Below, in pieces: positions 43,701 to 55,489 of a stretch of DNA of 64,000 nucleotides. Below the pieces are notes generated by a model. The model did no database searches. It was given only the letters and a program-made list of their open reading frames with translations, and had not been told where the DNA came from. The position numbers and the translations under genes were made by a program. Origin of the DNA: Xestospongia muta (taxonomy: Eukaryota > Porifera > Demospongiae > Haplosclerida > Petrosiidae). Location: the NCBI GenBank assembly GCA_963693285.1, contig OY848920.1:870501-934500 (forward strand). The letters run 5' to 3'. How positions within the stretch are numbered: the stretch's first letter is position 1; every line of letters begins with the position of its first letter.

Positions 43701-46700
43701 CTATTTATTTCTTTGAAAATTTTCTTCCGTTTTCTTTTATGCCAGGTGTGTGTGCGTCAATTTCTCACCATTGATTAATTGTCTATTTTTTATATTTATC
43801 CATTCCGTTTCGTGATTGGACAATAGATCAATGGATACACCTTTTATACAACTCATTCAAGGCTTTGTTCAAGCACGTGTCGTATTAAACACGCCTTGAT
43901 TTTTGAAAGAAGTTGCTACCGTGATTCTAACCAATGTTTTTATTGCGCGCGCTGTTACCGCATATAATAATATATTATGTATTGTTCGAAATCGTATAAA
44001 GGCACAGTTTTCTTTACAGTTAGACCAACACAATCAAAGTCGCTTTAGAATTCTTCTTTACTTCAACACGAATACCATGGCTTTAAATGGTTGTCTTGCA
44101 GCTGAAATGGACCACCTTTGGATGCACCGTTTTCAAGATTTGCGTCTCTCTCCTCCGAGTCCTTCAATCTCTAGTCCACCACCTCCTACTACTTTAGCCT
44201 ACTTAGAAGATCCACTCCATTCCCATCCCAAGGAGCACCCTCCTCCAGGAACTTTCCCAGACCCGTTAACAGTACAAGAAGTGGATTTGGAGCGACGATG
44301 TCTAGGAACGCTAACTGACGCTTTGCGAGCCGTAGTTCAGTATGCGCACTCCAGTTATCGTGTTCCCATTTCGTTTCAAGTGAAGAGATTCGATCGTGCA
44401 CAAGGCCAGATTTGGGTCAAAGTTAGTCCAGATGAAGTCCCAGAAGGGTTTGATCTCAAATATCTCCTCCAGCACATTAAATTTTATGAGAACATTCCAC
44501 GATATGCCCGACTCCTTAATGTCGAAGACTACAAGCTCAAAGCCACTTGCCAATACTTCCTTGATCTTCAAAGCCGCCCAGCAAGTGCTAGAGAAGAGGG
44601 CCTTGCTAACAATGTTGGACGTCTCAGGGAAACCATCACCCGAGCAATTAAATTTGTTCAAGAAATGGCTGCCGTTGGAATAATGGATCGTGATGTAATA
44701 CAGCAACTTAGTGATGCCCAATCAAAATTGCACGGGCTAGACATCACTGTAGACAAGTTTTGCACTTTTCAGCAGAATCGCCATGAAGTCCTACGAATGA
44801 CTCATTCTTGGTTCTCTAATCCTGAGAAAGAGCAAATTGCTGCACGTCAAGTCCACCAACAAATGTCTACCATCCTAGACGACCCTGATGTGGCACGGTA
44901 CATTCTCCAAGTAGTTGCTCCTCGTCTTGGTCTTGTACCACTGACAGCTTTTTAATCTCACTCTACCTTTTTGTCCCTCCTCCACATCACCCGTTCATTA
45001 ATATAGAGACACAGTAACACAGAAATATAGTTGTATAATATTATATTAGTGTAATAAGATGTTCTGTGATATGAAATATAGACATACATGCAAAATAGAT
45101 ATTGTTTTCCTTTGAAAAGTAAGTTATATCAAAGTGCTATATATTTTCAGCCAGCCATAAGTTTGTTGTTTTTGTAACTGTTTTTCTACATGTATATTTT
45201 GCAGTGTGTGATAATGTCAGCATCTTATCTTGACACTCTACAATATGTAAATATCATTAAGAGAAAAAGGCTTCATCTGTTAATATCTCAAATCCGCATG
45301 TATTTTGTTAAATTTTAAAGAATTGTATTATATTCTTTTATAATCTAAAATTAAATTAAATTTTGTAATCTTTTCCCCTTTTTTATTTAATAGCACAAAC
45401 TTGAAATGAAGTTGTATTTTTTTTTGGTTGATATTATTAAGACGTGTGATTGTTTATGATTTGTTAATGATTCTTGACGTTAAAATAACATGTTCAATAA
45501 AAAATAAAGTGACAATTAATCAACAACGAATTATAACTTATAAATTGCAATCTTTTATAAAGACATACTCAATTCCTACATTATTATACATTCGTCAATA
45601 GATAGCAATATACAAATCAGGATTTGCTCACATATAAATGGAATACCTATTATAGGTATATGACAACAATGTACCAATGTTAAACGCCTCTTATATGAGG
45701 TACGTGTACCTATATATATCATGCTTCGCTATCCTCATAATAAGTGGTTCATATGAAGCAAACCTACGTCTACAATAGTACATATATCCAAGCCATTGCT
45801 TTCTATTGAGACAACATATTTTTCAAAAGTATTATTGTATTTAATACTTGTCTATATTAAGTGACTTTGTGTAATGAATAATTGAATTAATGGTCTCATT
45901 GTATATATAATACTCATTTGTAAACAAAAACCAACTGTTGCTTGACAAGTTATAACTCAGTTATATTAAGAGAGTGGTTGTGATGATGAGTGGTGTGACT
46001 TTTTCTCACAGAATATCATATTACCTTTGAAATGAAAGTAGAATAACATGAAAATGTCAATATATACTTTGATTTTTAGGGTGATTAGATAGCATCACAC
46101 AAATGCTATGCTCCATATCCTTTGGGTTATATAAAATAAACCACAGATACGAATTCATTGTTTATAATAATATTATAAAAATATTAATTAGCGATCATTT
46201 AATTGACATATACTCTAATAACTGAACTAGCCACAAAACAATTAGTATGAGTTTTAATTTATAACTTAAAGTTTAAGAATAGTTATTTCTGATGATGTAA
46301 AACTATTACAAATTGCTCTGTCTATTTCTCATAGAATATAACTATGATCTTCGACATCTGTATTCTTAATAGTATTAGTTAATTTTTGATTTTCATTGTA
46401 TACTTCATAGTACTTAAGTAAACAAATGATGTGTATATAAATCTCTGGGTATGTCTGTGAATAGATAGTAATAACAGACTTTGATTGCTAAAAAAATATA
46501 TCCTATAAATGGAGATAAACATAAGTTGAATGGTTGTGGTTTATACAGTAGGAGAACTGTGACAGTTGTGGTTTTCAGTTAAGAGGGAATTAAGTGTAAT
46601 TAGTTAATATCAGTATTTACCATAGTGACCTAAATCTAGTCTAGACTATTGCATAGGTGTACATGATAGTGACCTAGATTGGTAAACTTCCAGACATATC

Positions 46701-49081
46701 ATAATGACCTAAGTGGCAACTTCTAGATGACTACTCACCACAAACCTCTTGACTAAATAGTGCATGAAGTGAGTATGTATCTATATACACTATAGTGACC
46801 TAGATTGCCAACTTATAGGTGGCTGCTTGCCACAAAGACTAGATTAACAAACTCTGGACAACTGCATGTAAATGGGTATGTACCATAGTGACCTGGATTG
46901 GCAACATCTAGATAACTATTCACCACAGAGATGTGTACATTACATAGAATTTACATTACATTATTCTTTTGACATGTAAACGTTAATTCACTGTTTTGAA
47001 ACTCTTAGCTTTTGTATACGTTTGTATATCATCATATGCCTTACCACAGTTTAAAGTAAAAGTAAACAACTGTATTCAGCGAACGGGCTAAATTGTAAAT
47101 GATGGTCACCACAAGATGAAATCAAAACTGGATTAAAAGATTTTTATGTTAATGATAGCATTGTTTGTACACTGAACATACGAATTGAAAATAGTTTACT
47201 AGTTACTAATTCCCTTGTTATAACATCTTTGTGATAAAGGGTTGCCAATACATAATGGAAATCTTAAATATACTTTGATGATTAGTAGACTGTTGTATCT
47301 AAGCTACAAGTTATTAATGAAGTATTAATTTCAATACTTTATATTTATCTCTATATTAACATATCCAGTATTTTATTGATTCATCCATTCATCCATCCAT
47401 CCATCCATTCATCCATCCATCCATTCATCCATCCATTCATCCATCCATCCATCCATTCATCCATCCATCCATCCATTCATCCATCCATTCATTCATCCAT
47501 CCATCCATCCATTCATCCATTCATTTATCTATCCACACTTTCATCTCACTACATAATTGATACACAAAAAAAAAACAACCAAACAATAAAGATTGGGACT
47601 TTTTTAACAAGTTTACATATACTGATAAGATTATATTTATTGGACAATTACTTAATTACCATATATACACACATATATATATATCATATTCTATAATAAC
47701 ACACTCTATATTTTTATAGTAAATTATTGTATACACTAGCTATAAGTACATGTAATCTATAATCTTATTTGATCTATCTGTGCATGTACATGTATGTGAT
47801 GTGATATTATTCTTTGTTATTAGGTACAGCATCGAGTTCAATTGTGGTATGATTATGCCTTTACACAGCAACATATATTGGGTAAGAACCATGTGTGGTT
47901 TAGATAGGTAGATAAATAGATAGACAGACAGATAGATAGAAATGGGACTAAAATCCTTTTTCTAAAAGGGGGAGTAGGATCTTTAGAAAACATAAACAGA
48001 ATGTGCTGAGTCAGCACATCAATTGATATGGTGAATGTTTGTGGTTAGTACAGTGGTTTGGAAGACTATCTCCTATTGTTGTTGATGTTCCCACTCTGAA
48101 AATAAAGATAACAGTTAGAAATAAGTGTTAATGTGCTTTCACTTTCAATCAATTTGTATAAAGACATAGATCACTGGTGTCTATATTATAAAACACTTTA
48201 TCTATAGCCTAACTCACATCATTGCATAAACACCCATTGAGCCACGATGTCATGGTATTGTTTTAAACCGTGATTCCATGATGTTGCCATCTGCTTAACA
48301 ATGTAGATGTTTCACAAATGAAAACATATAATCATTACTAAAAATATCAATCAATGATATTTATTCATTGAAGTAGTGTAGTCAAACCATCAATATACAC
48401 ATTATCCGACCATCTGTACTACTTTATAATTTGGTACTTTCTTGTAGCATTAGAGAGTCAAATCTTATATATAAAATGCGCGTTTGTGAGTTAAATCGAT
48501 TGGTACAAGTTCCATGCGGATAACATGTAAAACAGCAAAGTTATTTACACGTCTTGGTGGCCCAACTCAGCTCGGACAGAGTATAGATTTATCCAATATC
48601 CAATGGCCAAGGCTTCGTTAACGAGATGTCACACGTTGTTGACTGATGTCTTAACCCTTTGATGGGCGGGGCAAATTAATTATAATCACGTTAATTAATA
48701 GTCCAAAAATAAGGACACCTAAACTTCTTTTACAGGACAGGAAAAATGTACCATATATATGTATAGATTAGTCATGATGATGTCACTTTCAGCCAATCAA
48801 ATACATTTTTTTAATCAGGTGACAGTGTGTTATATTTTTAACAATGCACTATAGTAAACTTACTTTTAATATTATGAATTTATATTGCATATCAATTTGT
48901 CCAGTATATGAAGTGTTGTCATTTAATACACTGATTTATTTGATAACTTTTAATTTGACTGTTTTAGATGAAAACAAAGTTTTGGACTCTCTACCAAAGA
49001 AAATGAGATCAGACATTGCAAAAAAAGCTCTTTTAGATACTTTATGTAAAGTGAAAATATTTCAGGTAAATGAGAGAGAGC

Positions 49082-49135
<54 letters not shown>

Positions 49136-52100
49136 ATGACACAGTATAGCCAAAGGTTATACATAACATTTAAAACAAAATGGATATAAGCAGGTGTATT
49201 TCAACTAACCAGCTGTTTACTTATTTCTCTAATATACCCATATAAATTTATACATAGCTTATTCTAGTCGTGTATTAATTTATATTATAACAATGTCATA
49301 AATATTGCATACTGTCAAATATGGGTGTGTATGTAATGGCAATTATCAACAAGGGCTTGATGTTAATCATGTGTGTCTTGAGGTTAAGGTGGAGAAGGAG
49401 AGGCTCTTATCACACACATATATATACTACCAACCTATACATGTATAGGTTTCTATAAGTAGCTTTGTGTAAGCCTTTGGATACTAGTAAGATTGTATGC
49501 ATCTTGTTATCATTAAGATGCATTTAAAGTAGCAAGCATAAGTTCTTATTAGAGAGCCCAATAGTACAAGTCAGTATTAACAGTGACAGCTAAGCCTTAA
49601 TGTAATACAGTATGGTAGGTATATGCTTATACTATACTAACACTATTATACTACAGTAACCATACTATACAGTTATATGTACAGTAATGCTAACAACTTG
49701 ACAACTGATCTACTTTTAATTCTCTTTTAGGGATTTGATAAATCCTTGTTCAGAGAATTAGCCCCCAAACTACGTCCTGTAATCTTTATACCAGGAGAGT
49801 ACATCTGCGTAAAAGTAAGCTTGCCCAACGTATTGGTTGTTTTATTTATATAATATTACCGTACCAGCAGTGCCTTGTACATACAGTAATAGTTGTGACA
49901 ACTAAGTGGTAGTCATCCAGACTTCCTATCAGTTGGTAATCCTACCTCATAGCTGTGGTTTTTAGGAAACCTGACTAGTAGACAGTGTCATACAGTAAAT
50001 AATACATGTACATATATTGGGGGATAGAAATATATGACTCTTCCTAAGAGACACATAGATTATCACTTTTTGTTGCTGAAACCGTTGTCTAGTAGAATTA
50101 TCTTCTCACCCATCCTTCCACCTGGTACAATGTATAGTACACCTGTAGCTCATTTTATCTTAAAAAGATCCTGTCTGTCACCTTATACACATGTAAATGA
50201 ACAAGTATATTAGATCAACCCATCTTACTATTGTCAAGACAGTTGATGTTTAATTGATTCTATTCTATGTATTTTACTTAGTACATACTCAATAAACCAC
50301 ACCTGTGACTTACAGATACACCTTAATTGCTCTTAACACCTGGTCTAGGTGATAGATCACTGTAACATACTGCAATACATCGTTACCATAGTAACAATAC
50401 TTAGGCAGCTGGCATGACAGTGACTTGCATAATTAGTTTTTTTTTTCTAATTTGAAAGGTAGTTTGAAAATTACATACTGGTATAATGACTGGGTTGATA
50501 AAAGGTCAAGGTTTGATAGTTAAGAGACATTTAACGCAACAGAATTAAAAGTATGTTTAGTTTTCTATTACATTTTCGTTTCTGTTTACTCAATTGAGAG
50601 GAAAATTAGCAAATAATACAAATAACAGTTTATATAATATAAATGTATAGTACACCACTTTGGCCAAAAATGGATATTGCCACAAAGTGCTAAAGTTATG
50701 AACTGAAGTATTAGCACACGTACATAGTTTTGTTTAAATTTATTTAAAAATTGACCTCAAGCTCTAATTCTAAACTTCTAAATGTGCATGCTTAATTATT
50801 AATCCTACATGGTGCATCTGCATGTCGCTGACTTGGAAGTTTTTTGGCTCAAAAGGTGCTTCATATGAATGCTTTCAATATAGCAAAAAGCCAATAAAAT
50901 GCTATAATCATAATAGGATAATTATCACATTATTGAAAGCTTGGATTATATCAGTTGTGACACACGCTCTTCTCAAATTAGTACTTACATATGCAGATAG
51001 TGAAGGAGGTCTGAGTTTTTCTATTCCTGATAGCGATTTATTTAATGCCTAGCTACTACCTTAAAGGAAACCACTGATATGAAAGATTGTATCCCTAATT
51101 AAAGAACAGCTAGATGTAGCTCTATCCACTAAGCAGTATTCTTTTACTGCACGTTGAGGTGTATGCTCTAAGTATCACAAATACTGAATAAAACAATAGT
51201 TTGGTGTATTTTTAAAAAACAATGGTGTATGTGACCCCACCCACTAGGCAATGTGTGATTTGGGACATACCATTTATACATAAGGGATCAAAACTGATAT
51301 AACACTACATGGTAAATTTGAAACGACTGTTTTGTTATAATTGAGAGCCTTCATTGTATTGGGAAAATATTGTATTCAAGCGAATGACGACTTGATTATG
51401 AACCTCGTATTACAATTAAAAATGTTATGTTTCATTTTGCTCTTGTTCAGGGAGAAATTGGCAAAGAGATGTACATTGTTAGTCATGGTAGAGTTGTTGT
51501 ACTGGGTGGAGTCAATGACGCTGAAATATTAGCTGAACTAGGTCCTGGAAGTGTCTTCGGAGAAATTAGGTATTATCATATTATATCTGTAATATAGTAA
51601 TGTACGTATGAAAAGATATCTACAGGGGTGGTATCGGCTATTTTGAAGTGGTCAGGCCATGGACTAAAACCCTGAAGGGGGTGGGGGCATGCCCCCCAGG
51701 AAATTTTGGAATTTGGGGCTTCTGGGAGGCCCTGGTGCAATCTGAAGCCAAAATTCACAGAACTAAAGTGCTTCTGAATTGTTCTGATATTATGATAAAT
51801 TTTATACTTTCTGATATATATAAAAAGTGGTTGAAAAGTGGTCTGGTTGTGGCCAGAATTGTCTGAGTGCCGATGCTGCCCTTAATCTATTGGAATAAGA
51901 TTACAAGTTGTCTTATTGTTATGTATAAATCATAAATTATTTGCTGCATAATACTATCTGCCTGTTGTATTTTTCATAACGAAATGGAGGACAATCTTAG
52001 ATAGCAGCTGTATTATAAAATGTATTGTAATTAATGTAATTAGATGTGAACTTTCGTATAATTATAATAACAATGGAGTGGTATAAGTTTTTATAAATAT

Positions 52101-54583
52101 ATAAAATTGTTGTTTTTATTTTTGTTTACCTAGTTTGTTAGCTGTTAATGGAGGCAATAGAAGAACAGCATACGTTAGATCAAAGCATTTTACTCATTTA
52201 TATGTCCTTAGCAAGAAAGATCTTCATGAGACTTTAGTTGATTATCCTAATGCACAAGAAACATTGAGAAAAAAAGCCAAGTAAGAAAGATGTTGACCTC
52301 ACTCTATTTTTAACTATTGCATAACATTGTACTTGGTTCTTGGTGTAACTTGACTATGATGACATCATGAGATGACACATAGTGATGTCATCATAGTACA
52401 AGTTGCACCAAGAAGCACCCCAAACCCTAAATCCTAAACCACAAACCTTAAACACTAAATCCTAAACCCCAAACCTTAAACCCTAAGCCTAAACCTCCCC
52501 AAACCCAATAAACTATACCATATATTCACGCTACCATTATTAACCATTATTAATCTATATGACACATGATGATGTACGTAGTGATGTCATCATCGGAGTA
52601 CAAGTTACACCAAAATGGACCCTAAAAATTGCCTTAATTTTCATTGAAAGTACTAATAGTTATTATTAGGATAGATTAGAATACCAGGACAAATTCAAAC
52701 ATTGCAGAATACATCTCCTGTCGATGTGTTTTTTATTTAATTCAAAATTAAACAAGTTAAAAATAAAATTTAGTGTTATGTAAAAACAATATTAGAACTG
52801 CCTGACACAACGCCTACAAAACATAACAAAATCCATGCTATATAATATGTACCACATCTATCTCCATTAGACAACACTAATACTATTTATAAGAACAACA
52901 CTATTATTACCACAGTCAAGTAGCCTTCATTAAATTGAAACAATGCCTTTTTACGCATCTCAGATTTCTCATACATCAAGACAAGAAGAGGCAACGTAAC
53001 AGACAATCAGCAGCTCAATCAGCTGTAGCAGCTTTTATATCATCCGGAAGAGATGTTCAAGTGAGAAGAAGAGAGCAAAGTAAGAAACCAGACCTGATCA
53101 GGCACTCTCTTGATATAAACACTACATTACCAGATCCAATGGACATATTTGATAATACATCAGACAGATACAAATTGTCTGGGGACAGACTTATTAAATT
53201 CTTAACAAAAAGCCGTCGTAGTTTTCAGGCTTGTTCTTGTTCAATATTCTTTAACTATGTAACACTTTGTCATATGTCTTTTTCATAAGAGATGATATGT
53301 TATCAGTGGAAAATTATACCCACAATATCAGAAGGCCATTTAGCCATTTATATCCTTTAGGACAGAATTTCATTAGGATTAGCTTGTTTTAATAAGTAGA
53401 TATATGGATAATGCCTCAGGTAAATGTTGTACTGGGTGGGGCCTCTTTCCAGGTTGTCGGCAGTGCTGCCTGGTGCTCACTTTTGGAGGGTAGAACTAAG
53501 CTGAGTTCATAGTTTTACAAATCTAAGCAGTCTCCTATCATATATATGTTCATACTCAATGTTCCTTAGCTTTAATGAAAGACGAGTAACCATGGTAATG
53601 AATCACCATTGTTCTTTACCATATTGTAACTCATACTCAGATATACACCTATAACCTGGGTTTACTGTAACAAATGACGCACATATAGTATGTGTACATA
53701 TTATGGTTCTATCAATATTATAGACTCTCTTCCAAATGTTCCTGCAATTGAAGTATTTGAAGCAGAGGTTTACTCACTTTCTGAAGAAACTCAACCCGTT
53801 CCTAAAGCCATGACACAGACACCAGTCCTACAATGTCCAAAATCCTCATCGCCAATTACATTACATCAATCTGCACATAGGCAGAGTTCTACACATGTGA
53901 GTTCATCACCAAAAGAAAAGAAACACACTGGACAACAAACTATTTCACCACAGATGAGATCTATCTCTTTTAAATGTACAGATAATCGACTGTTTTTCCC
54001 AGCAGAGGATAGATTATCTGATTTAGAAAAACCTAGGTCACCATTGATGAAGACAGTGCCATTTGAGTATAAAGATAGTGTAACTTTTCTTCCAGCAACA
54101 GACATATCATATACTGTATCAACACCAAAACCTAAGTCGCCATTGCTAAAGTCTTTCTCAGCAGAATCCACAGATAGCTTATCTCTTCCACCAACATCAC
54201 CTACATTGCTTTCAGAGCAAAAACACAAAGTTACACAATTTACTAAATCAACTTCACTAGAACAGCCTGCATCGAAAGTCAAGTCTTTAGAAACATCATC
54301 TGCGTCTTGTCCTAATCCTTATATATCTCTATGGCCATCACCAAGTGAGATTAGAAAGAGATCGTTAGATCATTTAATTGAAGATATGACAGAGATAACA
54401 GATACGAGTGATGCTCCATTGACAAAGTCACCACCATCTTTGTGGCCAAAATCAAGGAAAGTTATTTCAGAAAGTCAAACGAGAGAGTTTGTCAGTGACG
54501 TTACCCTAATTGATGACACATTTACATTGAACAGAAGCACCTCTTTAAGGTCACAGGCTAAAAATTTAATGAAGAAGAAATAA
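37749..54583 (+). CDS. CNGB: Cyclic-nucleotide-gated channel, beta-subunit-like (about 15 exons)
   Basis: Cation channel opened by cGMP or cAMP. Exons by splice sites and frame: 37749-38232, 38405-38608, 38806-39080, 39337-39480, 39836-39900, 39955-40077, 41671-41818, 42241-42342, 47824-47881, 48968-49065, 49731-49814, 51451-51569, 52134-52280, 52964 to about 53217 (weak donor), 53724-54583; roughly 1050 residues. Exons 1-2: cytosolic N-terminus. Exon 3: VDPHG, S1-S2. Exon 4: S3-S4 with LLRLPRLLR. Exons 5-7: S5, WVYSGEG, pore [19 protein letters not shown]6. Exons 8-10: C-linker. Exons 11-13: nucleotide-binding domain with [20 protein letters not shown] and GGNRRTA. Exon 15: Ser/Pro-rich tail. 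[18 protein letters not shown] and GGNRRTA match animal CNGB best. The filter is odd (TIHD). Confidence 0.88.
40187..40640. repeat. 13-bp minisatellite
   Basis: Tandem copies of AACCTAATAATAG, with AATGG variants and, in the second half, longer compound units (ACCTAACCTAATAATGG-AACTCAAT). Lies in the channel intron 40078-41670. Non-coding. Confidence 0.95.
41030..41560. repeat. 60-bp minisatellite, + orientation
   Basis: About nine units of ~60 bp with core GATGTTCACTAGTCTAGA, TTACTAATGGTAGCTATC and CCTAGGTCACTGTGGTAAG. The same unit appears inverted at 62130-62610. Sits in the same channel intron as the 13-bp array. Confidence 0.93.
41848..42132. mobile_element. G-rich MITE-like element
   Basis: Ends CAGAGGCAGAGACGCCAC and the complement of CAGTGGCAGAGATACTGG; inside are G-runs and C-runs (about 41874-41891 and 42084-42094) around CTCA. 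It lies in the intron between channel exons 7 and 8. No transposase. Confidence 0.55.
43995..44000 (+). promoter_or_regulatory. TATA box of the nested gene
   Basis: TATAAA in ATCGTATAAAGGCACAG, 77 bp before the ATG at 44077, an ordinary distance for a short 5' UTR. GC-richer DNA (GCGCGCGC near 43943) lies just upstream. Suggests independent transcription from within the channel intron. Confidence 0.5.
44077..44955 (+). CDS. Intronless gene nested in channel intron, product unrecognised
   Basis: 292 codons in one open frame. The ATG at 44077 sits in an ideal context (TACCATGG), so I prefer it to the open frame upstream. The N-terminus (residues 1-70) is Pro/Ser-rich ([16 protein letters not shown]). 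Residues 70-290 look like a folded, mostly helical domain: [77 protein letters not shown], and a C-terminal [20 protein letters not shown]. No signal peptide or membrane segment. Codon use is GC-richer than in neighbours. I do not recognise the family; no catalytic motif is visible. Same strand as the host gene, with its own TATA box. Intronless structure could mean a retrocopy. Confidence 0.75.
   Translation: MALNGCLAAEMDHLWMHRFQDLRLSPPSPSISSPPPPTTLAYLEDPLHSHPKEHPPPGTFPDPLTVQEVDLERRCLGTLTDALRAVVQYAHSSYRVPISFQVKRFDRAQGQIWVKVSPDEVPEGFDLKYLLQHIKFYENIPRYARLLNVEDYKLKATCQYFLDLQSRPASAREEGLANNVGRLRETITRAIKFVQEMAAVGIMDRDVIQQLSDAQSKLHGLDITVDKFCTFQQNRHEVLRMTHSWFSNPEKEQIAARQVHQQMSTILDDPDVARYILQVVAPRLGLVPLTAF
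45496..45509 (+). terminator. Candidate polyadenylation signals of the nested gene
   Basis: TTCAATAAAAAATAAAG, two overlapping AATAAA-like signals about 540 bp after the stop codon at 44955. Other AATAAA-like strings are common in this AT-rich DNA, so the assignment is loose. Confidence 0.3.
47376..47535. repeat. CCAT / CCATT microsatellite
   Basis: Runs of CATC and CATTC units. The open frame through it (IHPSIHPS) is an artefact of the repeat. A weaker stretch of the same kind lies at 40679-40790. Confidence 0.95.
49072..49133. repeat. GA microsatellite just after a splice donor
   Basis: About 30 GA units with few interruptions, starting 7 bp into the intron after channel exon 10 (exon end 49065). 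Confidence 0.95.
49815..51450 (+). other. Channel intron 11
   Basis: 1.6 kb between exons 11 and 12. I see no repeat array. A 76-codon open frame at 50822-51049 is unassigned and probably chance or a relic. Confidence 0.5.
51623..51882. mobile_element. MITE-like element in channel intron 12
   Basis: Begins CAGGGGTGGTATCGGC and ends near GCCGATGCTGCCCTT, a weak inverted match. The interior has GGGGGTGGGGGCATGCCCCC. It resembles the element at 55695 in its CAGGGGTGGT start. Confidence 0.45.
52333..52627. mobile_element. Expanded M2-type element with telomere-like insert
   Basis: Typical M2 ends (TTCTTGGTGTAACTTG and the complement at about 52600-52622) and TGATGTCATCA palindromes on both sides. 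The centre is a degenerate run of CCCTAAA, CCTAAAC and CTTAAAC units at about 52421-52508, matching in sense the short TTTAGGGTTTAGG found inside other M2 copies. Lies in the channel intron 52281-52963. Confidence 0.7.
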
Positions 54584-55489
54584 GATGGCTCTCACAAAAA
54601 ATCACACGTCTAATATCATTGAATAAAACTGCCTGTAAATCTCAGTCTTTGAACGTACTTCGCTTTTAAATTTGGATTTTATGTATGGCTCTCTAAATTT
54701 TAATTTCAATATTTTGGTCAAACAATTGCAAAATGGTACATTATATCAAATCTCCCATTTTTGGGTTATAGTTAATTAAATAATTAATTTTTGACTATAC
54801 AATTTTGAAATTCTTAACTTTTCAAGTATTATTTATATTTTTATTAAAAACAATTTGTTATAATGATTGTACAAAAGATCAGTTGCTTTGCCAACAGTTT
54901 GTTGTAAATTCTGATCAACACCAATCTTGTTCTTTGCGCAAAATACTATATGAATCCAAAAAACCTTTTGCTGACTTGCTAAAGGAATTGGGTCCAGAAG
55001 ACGTGGGTGTGTCCCTATGGTAATAAAAGACCAATAAAAAGAGTACCAAGGGATAGCACAATGCAACAAAGTAGTACAATTCAACTATTTAACACATTTT
55101 TGGTTTTTTCAGGAGGCTGGTCTTGGGTAGCCTGACAATTATATTCATAACTTAACAGGTACTTAAGTTACCAGCTGATATTTTTAGCTTTTCTTGTTTT
55201 GCTTGTCCTGTCCTCATACTGCCACAGAGCAGACTAAGTAAGAGATATTGCTTACAAAAATGTAATTGTGTCCTCTGAGGCTAGGTACAAGACTCCTGTA
55301 AGTAAGTCTTGTCCCCAAACAACAACAACAGTAAATAAAAGATGGATATTCATTTCTTTTACAGAAAGTACATCCTATCATTAGAGGTAAGGCTAAAGGA
55401 TGCTACCTCTTTAAAAGGGAAGTCAGGTTATGTGATCTAAGTATAATCAATAATGTCACAAGACAGTTACGATACAATTGATGTCACAA
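54584..55489. other. Intergenic region between convergent genes
   Basis: 3' ends of the channel gene (+) and of the PCNP-like gene (-) face each other. AATAAA near 54622 may end the channel transcript. An open frame at 54805-55023 has no good start context or homology I can name. Confidence 0.5.

Larger units (their letters stand above)
42343..47823 (+). other. Large channel intron hosting a nested gene
   Basis: 5.5-kb intron between exons 8 and 9 of the channel gene. Contains the nested intronless gene (44077-44955), a block of diverged ~60-100-bp repeats at about 46620-46930 (ACCATAGTGACCTAGATTGG type), and a CCAT/CCATT microsatellite at 47376-47535. Positions 42350-43900 and 45000-46600 show no feature I can name. 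Confidence 0.7.

Noticed and set aside
43903..44076. Longer N-terminus for the nested gene
   Set aside because: The upstream frame has no ATG start; it spans the TATA box, and the ATG at 44077 has an ideal context.
47376..47693. Open frame rich in IHPS repeats
   Set aside because: Produced by the CCAT microsatellite; no other coding signal.
50822..51052. 76-codon open frame in a channel intron
   Set aside because: No recognisable domain, no splice signals fitting the channel frame; may be a transposon relic.
52421..52508. Interstitial telomere as a mark of chromosome fusion
   Set aside because: The CCCTAAA-like run is bounded by M2 ends and matches the M2 interior.
54805..55023. 72-codon open frame after the channel gene
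   Set aside because: No ATG in good context and no family resemblance I can name.
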